A stretch of 64,000 bases of DNA from Clostridium ljungdahlii DSM 13528 (GTDB lineage Bacteria > Bacillota > Clostridia > Clostridiales > Clostridiaceae). This document shows, one piece after another, positions 56,181 through 64,000 of the stretch (its first letter is position 1; every line of letters starts with the position of its first letter). The translations under genes were made by a program, and so were the position numbers. Location of the stretch: NCBI RefSeq assembly GCF_000143685.1, contig NC_014328.1, positions 4,154,001 to 4,218,000 of the forward strand, written 5' to 3'. The notes under the pieces were generated by a model that worked only from the letters and a program-made list of their open reading frames with translations, did not search any database and was not told where the DNA came from.

Positions 56181-58427
56181 TTAATTGCCGCTTTGCTCAA
56201 ATGTGCTTGAACCTACAACAAGATTAAGTAATTCATTCAATTCACTTTCACTTAAACCATTTTTGTTTGACGAACTAGCATCAAACTTGTAACAAACACC
56301 ATTTTCATTCCAAATATAAACTGTTTCTTTATTACCTTCACCATTTTTTAATTCATATTCATATTTAAAAACTTGTTTACCAGCAATATTTAATAACTGT
56401 GTCTTATTTTTTGTTAAGTTTCCACCTAGTCCTGCAATAGTAACATATCCTGTATTTTTTGCTTCCTCATACTGTTTATAATCTTTTGTTTGAAGCAGGT
56501 TTCCCACTACAGCATTATTCTTGCAGTATTCTATACCAAAATATTTATTCTCTTTGGACACAAAAGCACTTGAAATCTTTATATCTTTATTTGCACTATT
56601 AGGGAACTTAAATTTAAAACCAAGTACATTTTCAGCTGCTTTTAAATCATCTTTATCATAAATCTCATAATCTGAACTTTTACCTGGAGTATTATAATCT
56701 AACTTTTTTACTTCCTCTGGATATCTTATGGATGATGCTATTTTTTCTATTTGATCCTGAGAAAGATTTACAGACTCTATTCCCTGGTATACACCACTAT
56801 ATTCTAAGCTATACCAGTTGCCTTCATCCTGCCATATGAAATACTTACTAACACTCTGAGTATCTTTGCCTTGATTCTTTTGGGCTGGTGTAAAAAATTT
56901 TGCAGTAACACTTGTTCCATTTATTTCCCCAAGCTTCATAGGTTGTTCTGAGGTTTCGACTTTACCGCCGTCTTTTTCAAATTGAGGATCTAGAGATGCC
57001 ACTTTCTTTAGTACCTCTGTATAGTTTGTATGAAAAACTTTAAACGAAATACGATCTATTGGTATATTAGGCATATTATATTTATCATTAAAACTTATAG
57101 ATAAAAAATTATCCTTATCTGAAATTTTTTCAACCTGAAAATAATTAATAACTTTATAGCCTGCAGGCATATAATCTGGTACCTTGAATTTAAAACCAGC
57201 TACTGTTTGTGCTTTTGCTAAGTTATCATATTCTTTTACTTCTGAATCCACAAGAAACTGAATTTTTTGAGCAGAACTCATAGTGCTATTAGAAGTTACA
57301 GCAGGGATACCATTGTTTCCCACAGCTTTAACGCTAATACCACTTGCAAGTGTTAATCCTCCAACTAGTACACAACATAAAACAGCCGATGCAGACATTT
57401 TATAAGATCCTTTTTTAAATTTTGTTATCATTTTTATTCTCCCTTCGATTTGACTTTCAGTTTCAAAAAAAATTGCTGCTTGAGGATACCTAGCTAAATT
57501 TAGAGACTTTCTTGAAAAATTAATTAGTGTCATACCATAATCTACAGTCTCTTTTTCTCCAAGTATCTCAAGTACACAAGCATCACAAGCGCATTCTCTT
57601 TGCAACTTCATTTTATTCATAGCAAACCATACCAAGGGATTAAACCAATGTATTAAAACAGCAGCTATGCTAAGCGAATTATAAAATAGATCTTTTCTTT
57701 TATAATGAACTAGCTCATGTAAGATAATATATGAAAATTGTTTGAGGTTGTCCATATTAATTAGACCTTGTGGTATATAAATTTTTGGTTTTAAAACACC
57801 TAATATACAAGGACTTTTAAAATTGTCGTATACATAAATAGGAATATCTATATTTATATCAGCTTTTTTCTTACATTCCTTAATTAGTGTTAATACTTCC
57901 GTATCATCAAGGGTTTTCAAGACTTTAAATTTCTTCTTGGACTTTACTAAAACTAATAAAAATATGGAAGCTATAATAAGCAATCCTAATAGCCATACAC
58001 AAGAAGCTGCCTTATATATATTCACAACTAACTTATTTTTATCTATACTTTGCCATTTATCTTTTATATACATAACTTGCTTATTTTCAATGTTGTTGTT
58101 ATAATGAGGTTGACGTTTAGTACTATTCAAATTTGCTTGGTTTAACCCTGAAAGATTCAAGGGTAAGCTATGTCTTTTTTGGATAGTATTTTTATTTTGT
58201 GAAGTACCCTGTTCATTTCTCGTAAAAATACTAAACAAATTTATTTGATTTTGTGAAATTACAGGTATAATAAGTCTTATGAGCACTATAACCCATAGTG
58301 CATGCTTAAACTTTACACCAATATGGTTATTGAATAACTTCAAAATTAAAGTAATTATCAGTATTGCAATACTTGCTGTTAAGGAAGTTTGCAAAACCCA
58401 TAAAAAAATCCTTTGTAAGATTTCCAT
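56181..58427 (-). CDS. BlaR1/MecR1-like M56 metalloprotease receptor with a DUF4367-type sensor
   Basis: This protein of about 748 residues has an N-terminal membrane block with four helices and the zinc protease motif HELVHYKRKD near residue 240, followed by ECACDACVLE. After a further helix (AVLCCVLVGGLTLASG) the external part has two related repeats, TVAGFKFKVPDYMPAGYKV and ENVLGFKFKFPNSANKD, instead of the penicillin-binding domain of BlaR1. It therefore likely senses another envelope signal. It follows the BlaI gene by 42 nt. Confidence 0.85.
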   Translation of the reverse strand: MEILQRIFLWVLQTSLTASIAILIITLILKLFNNHIGVKFKHALWVIVLIRLIIPVISQNQINLFSIFTRNEQGTSQNKNTIQKRHSLPLNLSGLNQANLNSTKRQPHYNNNIENKQVMYIKDKWQSIDKNKLVVNIYKAASCVWLLGLLIIASIFLLVLVKSKKKFKVLKTLDDTEVLTLIKECKKKADINIDIPIYVYDNFKSPCILGVLKPKIYIPQGLINMDNLKQFSYIILHELVHYKRKDLFYNSLSIAAVLIHWFNPLVWFAMNKMKLQRECACDACVLEILGEKETVDYGMTLINFSRKSLNLARYPQAAIFFETESQIEGRIKMITKFKKGSYKMSASAVLCCVLVGGLTLASGISVKAVGNNGIPAVTSNSTMSSAQKIQFLVDSEVKEYDNLAKAQTVAGFKFKVPDYMPAGYKVINYFQVEKISDKDNFLSISFNDKYNMPNIPIDRISFKVFHTNYTEVLKKVASLDPQFEKDGGKVETSEQPMKLGEINGTSVTAKFFTPAQKNQGKDTQSVSKYFIWQDEGNWYSLEYSGVYQGIESVNLSQDQIEKIASSIRYPEEVKKLDYNTPGKSSDYEIYDKDDLKAAENVLGFKFKFPNSANKDIKISSAFVSKENKYFGIEYCKNNAVVGNLLQTKDYKQYEEAKNTGYVTIAGLGGNLTKNKTQLLNIAGKQVFKYEYELKNGEGNKETVYIWNENGVCYKFDASSSNKNGLSESELNELLNLVVGSSTFEQSGN

Positions 58428-58469
58428 CTCTAACATTCCTCTTTCATAATAATCCAGAAACTCTTAAAG

Positions 58470-58853
58470 TTACTTCTTTTTTTCTTTTTTACTCTTAAGA
58501 AGCTTTTCAAGATGTTCAATTTCTTTTTCTGATAAAGACTCTTCTTCTAAAAACTTCGTAAAAAGGATACTTACAGCTCCATCATATACTTTATGAAGAA
58601 AAGATTTGTTTTCAACTTTAATACACTCATCTTCTGAGATCAACGGATAGTAATTATAAATTCTACCTGATTTCTCAAACCCTATTATTTCTTTTTTTAC
58701 AAGTCTTGCCAAAAAAGTTTTAATTGTTTGGGCTGACCATCCCATTTTATCAGATAAAGAATTTATTATTTTTTGAGATGTCAATGGGTTTTCCTTCCAT
58801 ATAACCTTCATTATTTCCCACTCAGCTGCTGATATTTTAGGAATATCTCTCAT
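58470..58853 (-). CDS. BlaI/MecI/CopY-family repressor
   Basis: This 127-residue winged-helix repressor begins MRDIPKISAAEWEIMKVIWK; helix 3 is in SAQTIKTFLARLVKKEIIGF. The C-terminal dimerisation part carries the family pattern YDGAVSILFTKFLEEESLSE. ATG 58853 lies 8 nt after AAAGG and is preferred to GTG 58862. Two BlaI-type operators lie upstream. Proteolysis triggered by the partner M56 receptor would release repression. Confidence 0.92.
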   Translation of the reverse strand: MRDIPKISAAEWEIMKVIWKENPLTSQKIINSLSDKMGWSAQTIKTFLARLVKKEIIGFEKSGRIYNYYPLISEDECIKVENKSFLHKVYDGAVSILFTKFLEEESLSEKEIEHLEKLLKSKKEKKK

Positions 58854-58879
58854 AATATACACCTTTTCCTTTTATAATC

Positions 58880-58889
58880 TACAATTGTA
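58880..58889. promoter_or_regulatory. BlaI operator 1
   Basis: TACAATTGTA matches the TACANNTGTA core of BlaI/MecI operators, about 30 bp upstream of the repressor gene. Confidence 0.75.
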
Positions 58890-58902
58890 AACCAACATGT
58901 AT

Positions 58903-58931
58903 AGTCTACAACTGTAGATGATACTTGTCAA
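58903..58931 (-). promoter_or_regulatory. Promoter of the blaI-M56 operon with BlaI operator 2
   Basis: TTGACA (58926-58931) is 17 nt from TAGACT (58903-58908) on the minus strand. Operator TACAACTGTA (58907-58916) lies inside the promoter, so bound repressor would block it. Confidence 0.7.
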
Positions 58932-59118
58932 GATATATTATAAATTTTTTATTAATAGATTTTTAAGTTGTGTTACCTTTTAATGGGGTAATCACAGCAA
59001 ATACGTAACCAAGGTCAAAGTAAAAATCTATTTTTAATCTATATGAGTTAAACGAACAAATATTTATATACAGCTTTTAAATTTTTTTATATGCTAATCA
59101 AACTATGACTATTACAAT
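58932..59118. other. Short AT-rich gap before the IS982 remnant
   Basis: Nothing recognisable is seen here. Confidence 0.4.
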
Positions 59119-59942
59119 AACGGGAGTTCGAAAATTTGAGTTCATTTATGGTTAAGATTACCACATGAAAATTCAAAAAAGTAGTCTTACTGATACGTTA
59201 CATTTTGTTCTAGTTATTCCAGCTTGCTTAAATTAAGCTGTAACAACATACTTATTTAATTTTAGGGATGGTTTCTTAAGAAGAATTTTATCTTCCATAT
59301 CATCTACATTTCCATGGGTTAAGTAGAAGGATAAAATTTCACCTTTATCATTTACAACCGAGTGCAGTTTAAACCCATAAAACCATCCTGTTGAACTTTT
59401 ACCTCGTTTGGCAATTCCTTTAAAAACTTTATGAGAATATATTCTCCTATTATTGCATACATCTAGTGTTGTAGAGTCTATAAAGGAAAATCCTTTGCAC
59501 TTGCCAGTTCTGAATTTCATCATGTATAATAGTAATGGAATTAATGCTTCCTGCATTAACTCAACAAATCTGTTGTAACTTACAAGCTTAGAAAAGTAAG
59601 GTTTTAGAATAGTAGATACATGTTCTTTATAATAAGTTTTAAATGTTCTGTAACCTGACAGATGAAAATATATTGTTATAGTCATTATTTCACTTAAACA
59701 TAGAGTTTTACTTGATGTAAATGTATTGCGACCTTTATCACTGCTTAAAAAATAATTTTTGCAGTATTCTTCAAGAGGTATACAGTAGTTGTCTACATCA
59801 TAAAATATTTTTATTAATAAATCTTGCACAAAATTCCATCCTTTTGTTTTAATCTTGTTTGTTTTGTCACTTACAATAATAAAACATTTTGGTGGGGTTT
59901 TTTAACCTTAAATTTTTCCATTTAACTCATCGAACTCACGTT
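59119..59942 (-). mobile_element. IS982-family element with internal deletion
   Basis: Terminal inverted repeats AACGGGAGTTCGA (59119-59131) and TCGAACTCACGTT (59930-59942) match at 12 of 13 positions. The 824-bp length is shorter than a normal element of about 1 kb because the transposase 3' part is missing. Confidence 0.7.
59233..59829 (-). pseudogene. IS982-family transposase, C-terminally truncated
   Basis: The 198-residue product has the IS982 signature KGFSFIDSTTLDVCNNRRI and KGIAKRGKSSTGWFYGFKLH, which hold the first two acidic catalytic residues. Family members have about 290 residues, and here the frame leaves the family after LTHGNVDDMEDK and stops at KLNKYVVTA. The third catalytic residue is lost, so the enzyme is inactive. 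Confidence 0.85.
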
Positions 59943-59972
59943 AGGTACCTTCTTTTTATGTAGGAGTCCATT

Positions 59973-60103
59973 AAAATGAAAATGGAAATTTCTTAACAGC
60001 TCAAGTGAAAATCACTCTTAACAAAACGGATGGAATATGAGAAATCCAAATAGATGCAGCCTTTGAATAAGGATCTCTTTGAAGGGCTATTGTCTAAATA
60101 GTT
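59973..60103 (+). pseudogene. Relic of a lipoprotein gene similar to the one at 34.7-35.3 kb
   Basis: AACAGCTCAAGTGAAAAT and CTCTTAACAAAACGGATGGA repeat sequence from the intact lipoprotein gene. They are joined here with the intervening codons deleted, and a TGA replaces the Trp codon of GMWKIQ. It abuts the IS982 right end, so element activity may have caused the loss. Confidence 0.75.
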
Positions 60104-60538
60104 AAAATACCGTTTTTTAGTACCTTTACAAATTGGGGCATAACATGTAATTTAAGTAATTTGAGAAAACGCATTGTAATGTGTTTGTATTTTGATATAA
60201 TTATTACTAATGAGTATATATAGGCTTTAATACTAAGGGAGGTTATAGTATTTGGGCATATTATTTGAAAGAACAAGACGCAAAGCAATGTTGGACGATA
60301 GAAATATTCAAATGTACTTCTTTCTACTTTTCTTAAGTAGATGAATTGTTCTTAATATATTAAGTTTGTATAAAATTTAGATATCCTTCTGTGTAGAAAA
60401 GTACCAATACAAAATAAATTAATCACCGAAAACTAATGATAAGCTTTTAATTTTGCTTAATATCCAAGTATTTTTTAAGCACCAAAATACCATAATTTAA
60501 CAATTAATACATAAATTGATAAAAAGGATGTGTTACAA
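60104..60538. other. Intergenic region before the chemotaxis receptor gene
   Basis: No secure gene is present. A GGGAGG site is followed 9 nt later by a TTG opening a 30-codon frame (60252-60344, LGILFERTRRKAMLDDRNIQ and on). It could be a small gene but has no known relative I can name. No chemotaxis-type promoter is evident. Confidence 0.35.
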
Positions 60539-62260
60539 ATGTTGAATAAACTTAAAATAGGTACTAAGTTATACTTAGGATTTGGAGTTATCACTTTAAT
60601 TATGATTTTAGTTTTATCTTTTTCTTACAAGAATCTTAATACAGAGTCTCAGGCTGTTGATTGGAATGTTCATACATATCAGGTTATTGGTGAGGCAGAT
60701 AATACCTTAGAAAGCCTAGTTAACATAGAAACAGGTTTAAGAGGATATGCTATTACTGGTAAAGACACATTCTTAGAGCCATATAATCAGGGTAAGATCG
60801 ATTTTCAAAAGCATATTCAGGAGATAAAAGAACTAACTTCTGATAATCCTAAGCAACAACAAAGGATAGATGCCTTGTCCAAAGATTATCAAGATTGGTC
60901 AAACTCAGAAAGTTCTTCTTTGATAGCTACTCGTCAAAAGGTTAACTCGGGTAAAGGCAATATAACAGATGTTATAAATTTTGAAGCATCTCAAAATGGC
61001 AAAAAGGCAATGGACGATATGAGAAAATTGATCAGTGATATCCAACAGGAAGAGCGTAGTTTGTTGGCTCAACGTACGGCAAATTTAAAGATAACTGAAA
61101 GAAATACAAAAACTGTTATAGTTGGTGGGGGAGTAATTGGTTTAATCCTTGCTATATTCTTAGCATTAATAATTTCACGGAATATTATTAACGCCGTCGA
61201 AATGTTAACTTTAAAGTTATCCAATATCGCTGAAGCAGAGGGAGATTTAACACAAAAAGTAGAATTATCAAACAAAGATGAACTTGGTTTAATGGCACAA
61301 AAATTTAATTTGATGTTAGAAAAGACTAGAAAATCGATTTCACAAGTGTCGCAAAGTTCCAATATATTAAATGAGAAAGTTTCAACCTTATCTGTTAACG
61401 CCGAAGAAGTAAGCAAATCTTCTGATCAAATGGCATCTACAGTTGAAGAAATGGCTGTTGGTAATCAGGAAATCGCTAAAGAAGTATCTTCCGTAAGCAG
61501 CATGGCTGACAATATAAACAAAATATCCAAGGATACTTCTGTTGAGTTAAATAGTTTGGTTGAAAATAGAAAACTGGTTGAAAAAATTGTATATGAGGGT
61601 CAAAATATAATCAAAAACCAAACGACTCATATGAACCAAACAGTAGAGATATCTAAGGAAGTTAGAAATGCTGTTGAAGGTTTAGTGCTGAAAACTGATT
61701 CAATAAATAAGATTGCAGAAACTATAAACGGTATTGCTGAGCAAACCAACTTGTTGGCTTTGAATGCTGCCATTGAGGCTGCTAGAGCTGGTGAACATGG
61801 GAAAGGATTTACAGTAGTTGCTGAGGAAGTAAAAGAATTGGCCGAGCTTTCTCTCAAATCAACTGGAGAGGTATTTACTACAATTTCAGAAATTCAGACA
61901 GCTGTTGGGCAGACTGTAAAACAAATAAAAGAAAGTGAGATGACCATTTACAAACAAGAGGAGGCTACAAGACAAACGCAAGATTCTTTCACCCAGATTA
62001 ACGAGCAAATAAATGATATGGTATCTAAAATTGAATCAATGAGTAGTAAAATAAGTAAGGTAATTGAACAAGTAGGACATCTAAATGCATCTTTACAAAA
62101 TGTTTCAGCTATAACAGAAGAATCAGCGTCTTCCGCAGAAGAGGTATCCGCATCCATGGAAGAACAGGCTTTAAGTATAACCAAAATGGCAAGTTTGGCA
62201 ACTGCATTAAATGACTTATCAATAGAGTTGCAAAAAAATGTTAATTTGTTTAAATATTAA
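60539..62260 (+). CDS. Methyl-accepting chemotaxis protein with CHASE3 sensor
   Basis: This 573-residue receptor has helices at about 11-30 and 190-212. The external CHASE3-type helical sensor contains [25 protein letters not shown] domain follows ([20 protein letters not shown]). The cytoplasmic signalling tip is [20 protein letters not shown], the CheA/CheW contact region. ATG 60539 lies 10 nt after AAAAGGA; GTG 60530 is too close. It is an isolated gene with its own terminator and no ligand can be assigned. Confidence 0.92.
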   Translation: MLNKLKIGTKLYLGFGVITLIMILVLSFSYKNLNTESQAVDWNVHTYQVIGEADNTLESLVNIETGLRGYAITGKDTFLEPYNQGKIDFQKHIQEIKELTSDNPKQQQRIDALSKDYQDWSNSESSSLIATRQKVNSGKGNITDVINFEASQNGKKAMDDMRKLISDIQQEERSLLAQRTANLKITERNTKTVIVGGGVIGLILAIFLALIISRNIINAVEMLTLKLSNIAEAEGDLTQKVELSNKDELGLMAQKFNLMLEKTRKSISQVSQSSNILNEKVSTLSVNAEEVSKSSDQMASTVEEMAVGNQEIAKEVSSVSSMADNINKISKDTSVELNSLVENRKLVEKIVYEGQNIIKNQTTHMNQTVEISKEVRNAVEGLVLKTDSINKIAETINGIAEQTNLLALNAAIEAARAGEHGKGFTVVAEEVKELAELSLKSTGEVFTTISEIQTAVGQTVKQIKESEMTIYKQEEATRQTQDSFTQINEQINDMVSKIESMSSKISKVIEQVGHLNASLQNVSAITEESASSAEEVSASMEEQALSITKMASLATALNDLSIELQKNVNLFKY

Positions 62261-62615
62261 TTAACTCTCACAGAATGAAAGTGAATTCAATTTATTGATA
62301 CCTAAGAAAATTTAAATTGGAGATTAAAGGAATACAGATAAAAAACTCTTATAATAGACCAACAGAAGTCACGTTGAAGTAATATTCAACGTGACTTTTG
62401 TTGAACAGTGGAAGGATTTAGAGTCCAAGGTTGATAATTTAATATTAGGTAATTGCCAAACTCACTGATAAAAATGAATATACAAATAGAGAAAGATGCA
62501 AAACGGTACCAAATAAGTATATCAGTGATTGTTAGTAGATGACTTAAGAAAATTCTTAAAAATGGGTATAAGAAATAAGCCCTTGAGTAATTTTGAATTT
62601 TTCTAATGTCAGTAT
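62261..62615. other. Intergenic region after the chemotaxis receptor gene
   Basis: Apart from the terminator at 62365-62400, nothing supported is seen. Confidence 0.5.
62365..62400 (+). terminator. Terminator of the chemotaxis receptor gene
   Basis: AAGTCACGTTGAA pairs perfectly with TTCAACGTGACTT and is followed by TTGTTG. Confidence 0.8.
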
Positions 62616-63057
62616 CTATGCAATCAGTGGCTTTAGGCTTCGAATATATTCATGCTTGTGTATTTTATTAGCCATGAAAACTGTTATTAACTGAGTTATG
62701 CCTGCAAGAAGTAAGTCAGCATGAAGAGTTTTTTCCGGTTTGCAATACAATAAATGTTCAATGTTTTTTTTAACGGCAGAACGAATTTTATAAGTGTAAT
62801 TCCATTCTTCGGATGCAAGCTTAGTTTTTAGTGGTATATATGCTTTTTAAACTTTAGCTGCTGTAAAATATATTGATAAATTTCAATACTGTCAAAAGCA
62901 ACATCACCTAAAAAGATTTTAGAATTTATTAAAGGATGTTTTTCAAAAAAATCCTTAAGGACAGGTATAAGTGCTTTGGAATCGCCAAGAGATTTATCCT
63001 CATCAGGAGAATTGGATTTTTTCTCAACAACGATATTGGGGGATACGCTTGAAGAAA
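62616..63057 (-). pseudogene. Decayed IS1182-like transposase
   Basis: On the minus strand one frame reads VSPNIVVEKKSNSPDEDKSL, then LIPVLKDFFEKHPLINSKIF and LGDVAFDSIEIYQYILQQ. After a deletion and frameshift near 62850 the C-terminal part resumes as SEEWNYTYKIRSAVKKNIEH and KTLHADLLLAGITQLITVF, ending SLKPLIA at 62616. The zinc-finger-like middle of such transposases is missing. The element is dead. Confidence 0.75.
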
Positions 63058-63135
63058 CTATTTATTGTAAAAAGAAATATCTCTTATAATGCCGAGACCA
63101 TTTGTTAGAATTCCAAATTTAAAAGCATAACAGAA

Positions 63136-63429
63136 ATGTCCGTTGATATACATTTGTCAAATTTGTTGGGAATCTTTATTATATCTCTATTACTTATTGC
63201 TTCCACTTTCTTTATATTTAACTGCGACAAGCAAAAACGTCGTATATGGTGGCCTTTTCTACCACCTATATTCATTCTTTGTTTTATTGGGATTATGTTA
63301 AGAATACCATTAACAAAAAACTGGATATCAAGCAGTAATGGCAAAATTACAGCAGTTGTATTAGTTATATTTGAGTATATTCTTTTCTTAGTGTTAAGTT
63401 ACTTTGGATCTAAAGGCAAGAAAGAATAG
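63136..63429 (+). CDS. Small membrane protein of unknown function
   Basis: This 97-residue protein has three hydrophobic helices (about 8-28, 38-57 and 70-90) separated by short charged loops (CDKQKRRIWWP, GSKGKKE tail). The start ATG 63136 has no good ribosome binding site, and the transposase relic lies directly upstream, so the true 5' end may have been lost. No relatives are recognised. Confidence 0.5.
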   Translation: MSVDIHLSNLLGIFIISLLLIASTFFIFNCDKQKRRIWWPFLPPIFILCFIGIMLRIPLTKNWISSSNGKITAVVLVIFEYILFLVLSYFGSKGKKE

Positions 63430-63525
63430 TACTTTTATACAAATGACAAATCTCTATCTAAAAACATTTAACTCATAAAAATTATTTATTATGCTTCAAA
63501 TTCACTAATAAAATCAATTAATACA

Positions 63526-63559
63526 TAATCGTACTGGACAAACCCAGTACGATTTTTTC
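63526..63559 (+). terminator. Terminator similar to the ssrA terminator
   Basis: ATCGTACTGG and CCAGTACGAT form a 10-bp stem followed by TTTTTT. It shares CGTACTGG/CCAGTACG and the flanking ACATAAT with the ssrA terminator at 29319-29346. It may end the small membrane protein gene. Confidence 0.75.
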
Positions 63560-63572
63560 ATAATATCAACCT

Positions 63573-63690
63573 ACCGAATGGCGATATATAAATAACAATG
63601 TGCCTTTCCATCTTTCGTATATTCACTTGGAACGGTACTCTCATAATCTTTAGTAAAAACTCTCTTTATATCTTCAGATTTTTGTTCAAT
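63573..63690 (-). pseudogene. Downstream fragment, possibly frameshifted end of the next gene
   Basis: A frame of about 38 codons (IEQKSEDIKRVFTKDYESTV to CYLYIAIR) ends at TAG 63573 and has no start codon. It begins where the gene to its right stops. A single-base shift would fuse the two. Confidence 0.4.
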
Positions 63691-64000
63691 TACTCATTAT
63701 TGTATGAGCTACACATGCCTTAGGGAGTTTTTCTTTGCAATAATCCCACCATTTCTTTTCTGTCATATTTCCTATTTTAATTTGATGTGGAAAATAATTA
63801 TAGATTACCCCGGGCACAGAAGTTCCAAGAAGCATTCTAACATTGCCGCACCCCATTTCACTAGAAAACAATTCATCACATTTAGAGCGAAATTCTGAAA
63901 TAACATTAACACCTATTAATTCTTTTATTTTATCCTTAATTAAAATACACTCCCTCATTGGATAACGTAATAATTCTACCCTGGCATCCAATATAATCAT
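63686..64000 (-). CDS. Hypothetical protein, reaches the window edge
   Basis: The visible 104 residues (MIILDARVELLRYPMRECIL at the left) reach exactly to the window edge, so the real start may lie outside. The frame contains GCGNVRMLLGTSVPGVIYNY and KKWWDYCKEKLPKACVAHTI. I do not recognise a family. The C-terminus may be truncated by a frameshift, as the next 38 codons in another frame continue a protein-like sequence. Confidence 0.45.
   Translation of the reverse strand: MIILDARVELLRYPMRECILIKDKIKELIGVNVISEFRSKCDELFSSEMGCGNVRMLLGTSVPGVIYNYFPHQIKIGNMTEKKWWDYCKEKLPKACVAHTIMSN

Noticed and set aside
60252..60344. Small 30-codon gene with TTG start after GGGAGG
   Set aside because: Support rests only on a ribosome binding site; no conserved features or context, so it is mentioned but not called as a CDS.

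Overview
This window comes from a low-GC, anaerobic Firmicute, most likely a Clostridium sensu stricto (acetogenic or solventogenic relatives would fit). The evidence is the AT-rich sequence, AGGAGG-type ribosome binding sites with several GTG and TTG starts, an [FeFe]-hydrogenase maturase (hydE), a proS T-box, a lysine riboswitch, a guanidine riboswitch and the tmRNA. The species is inferred and cannot be fixed from the sequence.

Left part (1-29.3 kb) is largely core chromosome. It holds the start of a very large cyclic beta-glucan synthase-like enzyme (cut by the window edge), then lysC-lysA behind a lysine riboswitch, hydE, helD, ftsH, and proS behind a T-box. A secreted GxGYxYP protein follows. 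Next is a four-gene acid-sugar operon (DUF1537 kinase, PdxA-type dehydrogenase, MFS transporter, glycerate kinase), then a secreted polysaccharide deacetylase and an inositol-phosphatase-like protein. Two tiny basic proteins and a malate module (sensor kinase, response regulator, malic enzyme, 2HCT permease) come next. The section ends with ssrA.

Middle part (29.3-44.2 kb) is accessory. A guanidine-I riboswitch precedes a Gdx-type SMR exporter, followed by a B3/B4-domain protein, a radical SAM protein and a PPOX-family flavoprotein. An IS110 element follows, then an Xre regulator with a lipoprotein. A LysR regulator, a 5'-truncated MFS gene, a zinc alcohol dehydrogenase and an OYE/dienoyl-CoA-reductase-like flavoenzyme form a cluster, and the last two differ in codon use from their neighbours. 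A TetR gene with two clear operators precedes a rifampin-phosphotransferase-like gene.

Right part (44.5-64 kb) is rich in cell-envelope and antibiotic sensing. It contains a BceRSAB-like module whose permease lacks the usual large extracellular domain, two divergent paralogous beta-lactamase-fold hydrolases with membrane tails, and an OmpR-type two-component pair whose regulator appears to start at ATT. A GDSL esterase and a BlaI-BlaR1/M56 pair with two BlaI operators follow. The end is gene debris: a truncated IS982, a lipoprotein-gene relic, a decayed IS1182-like transposase, and a chemotaxis receptor.

The most unusual signals are non-coding. Three intergenic copies of a structured element (7.5, 18.6 and 36.4 kb) keep the same helices by compensating base changes. 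A second family of long hairpins (15.5-16.0 and 21.3 kb) has divergent stems but a conserved loop.
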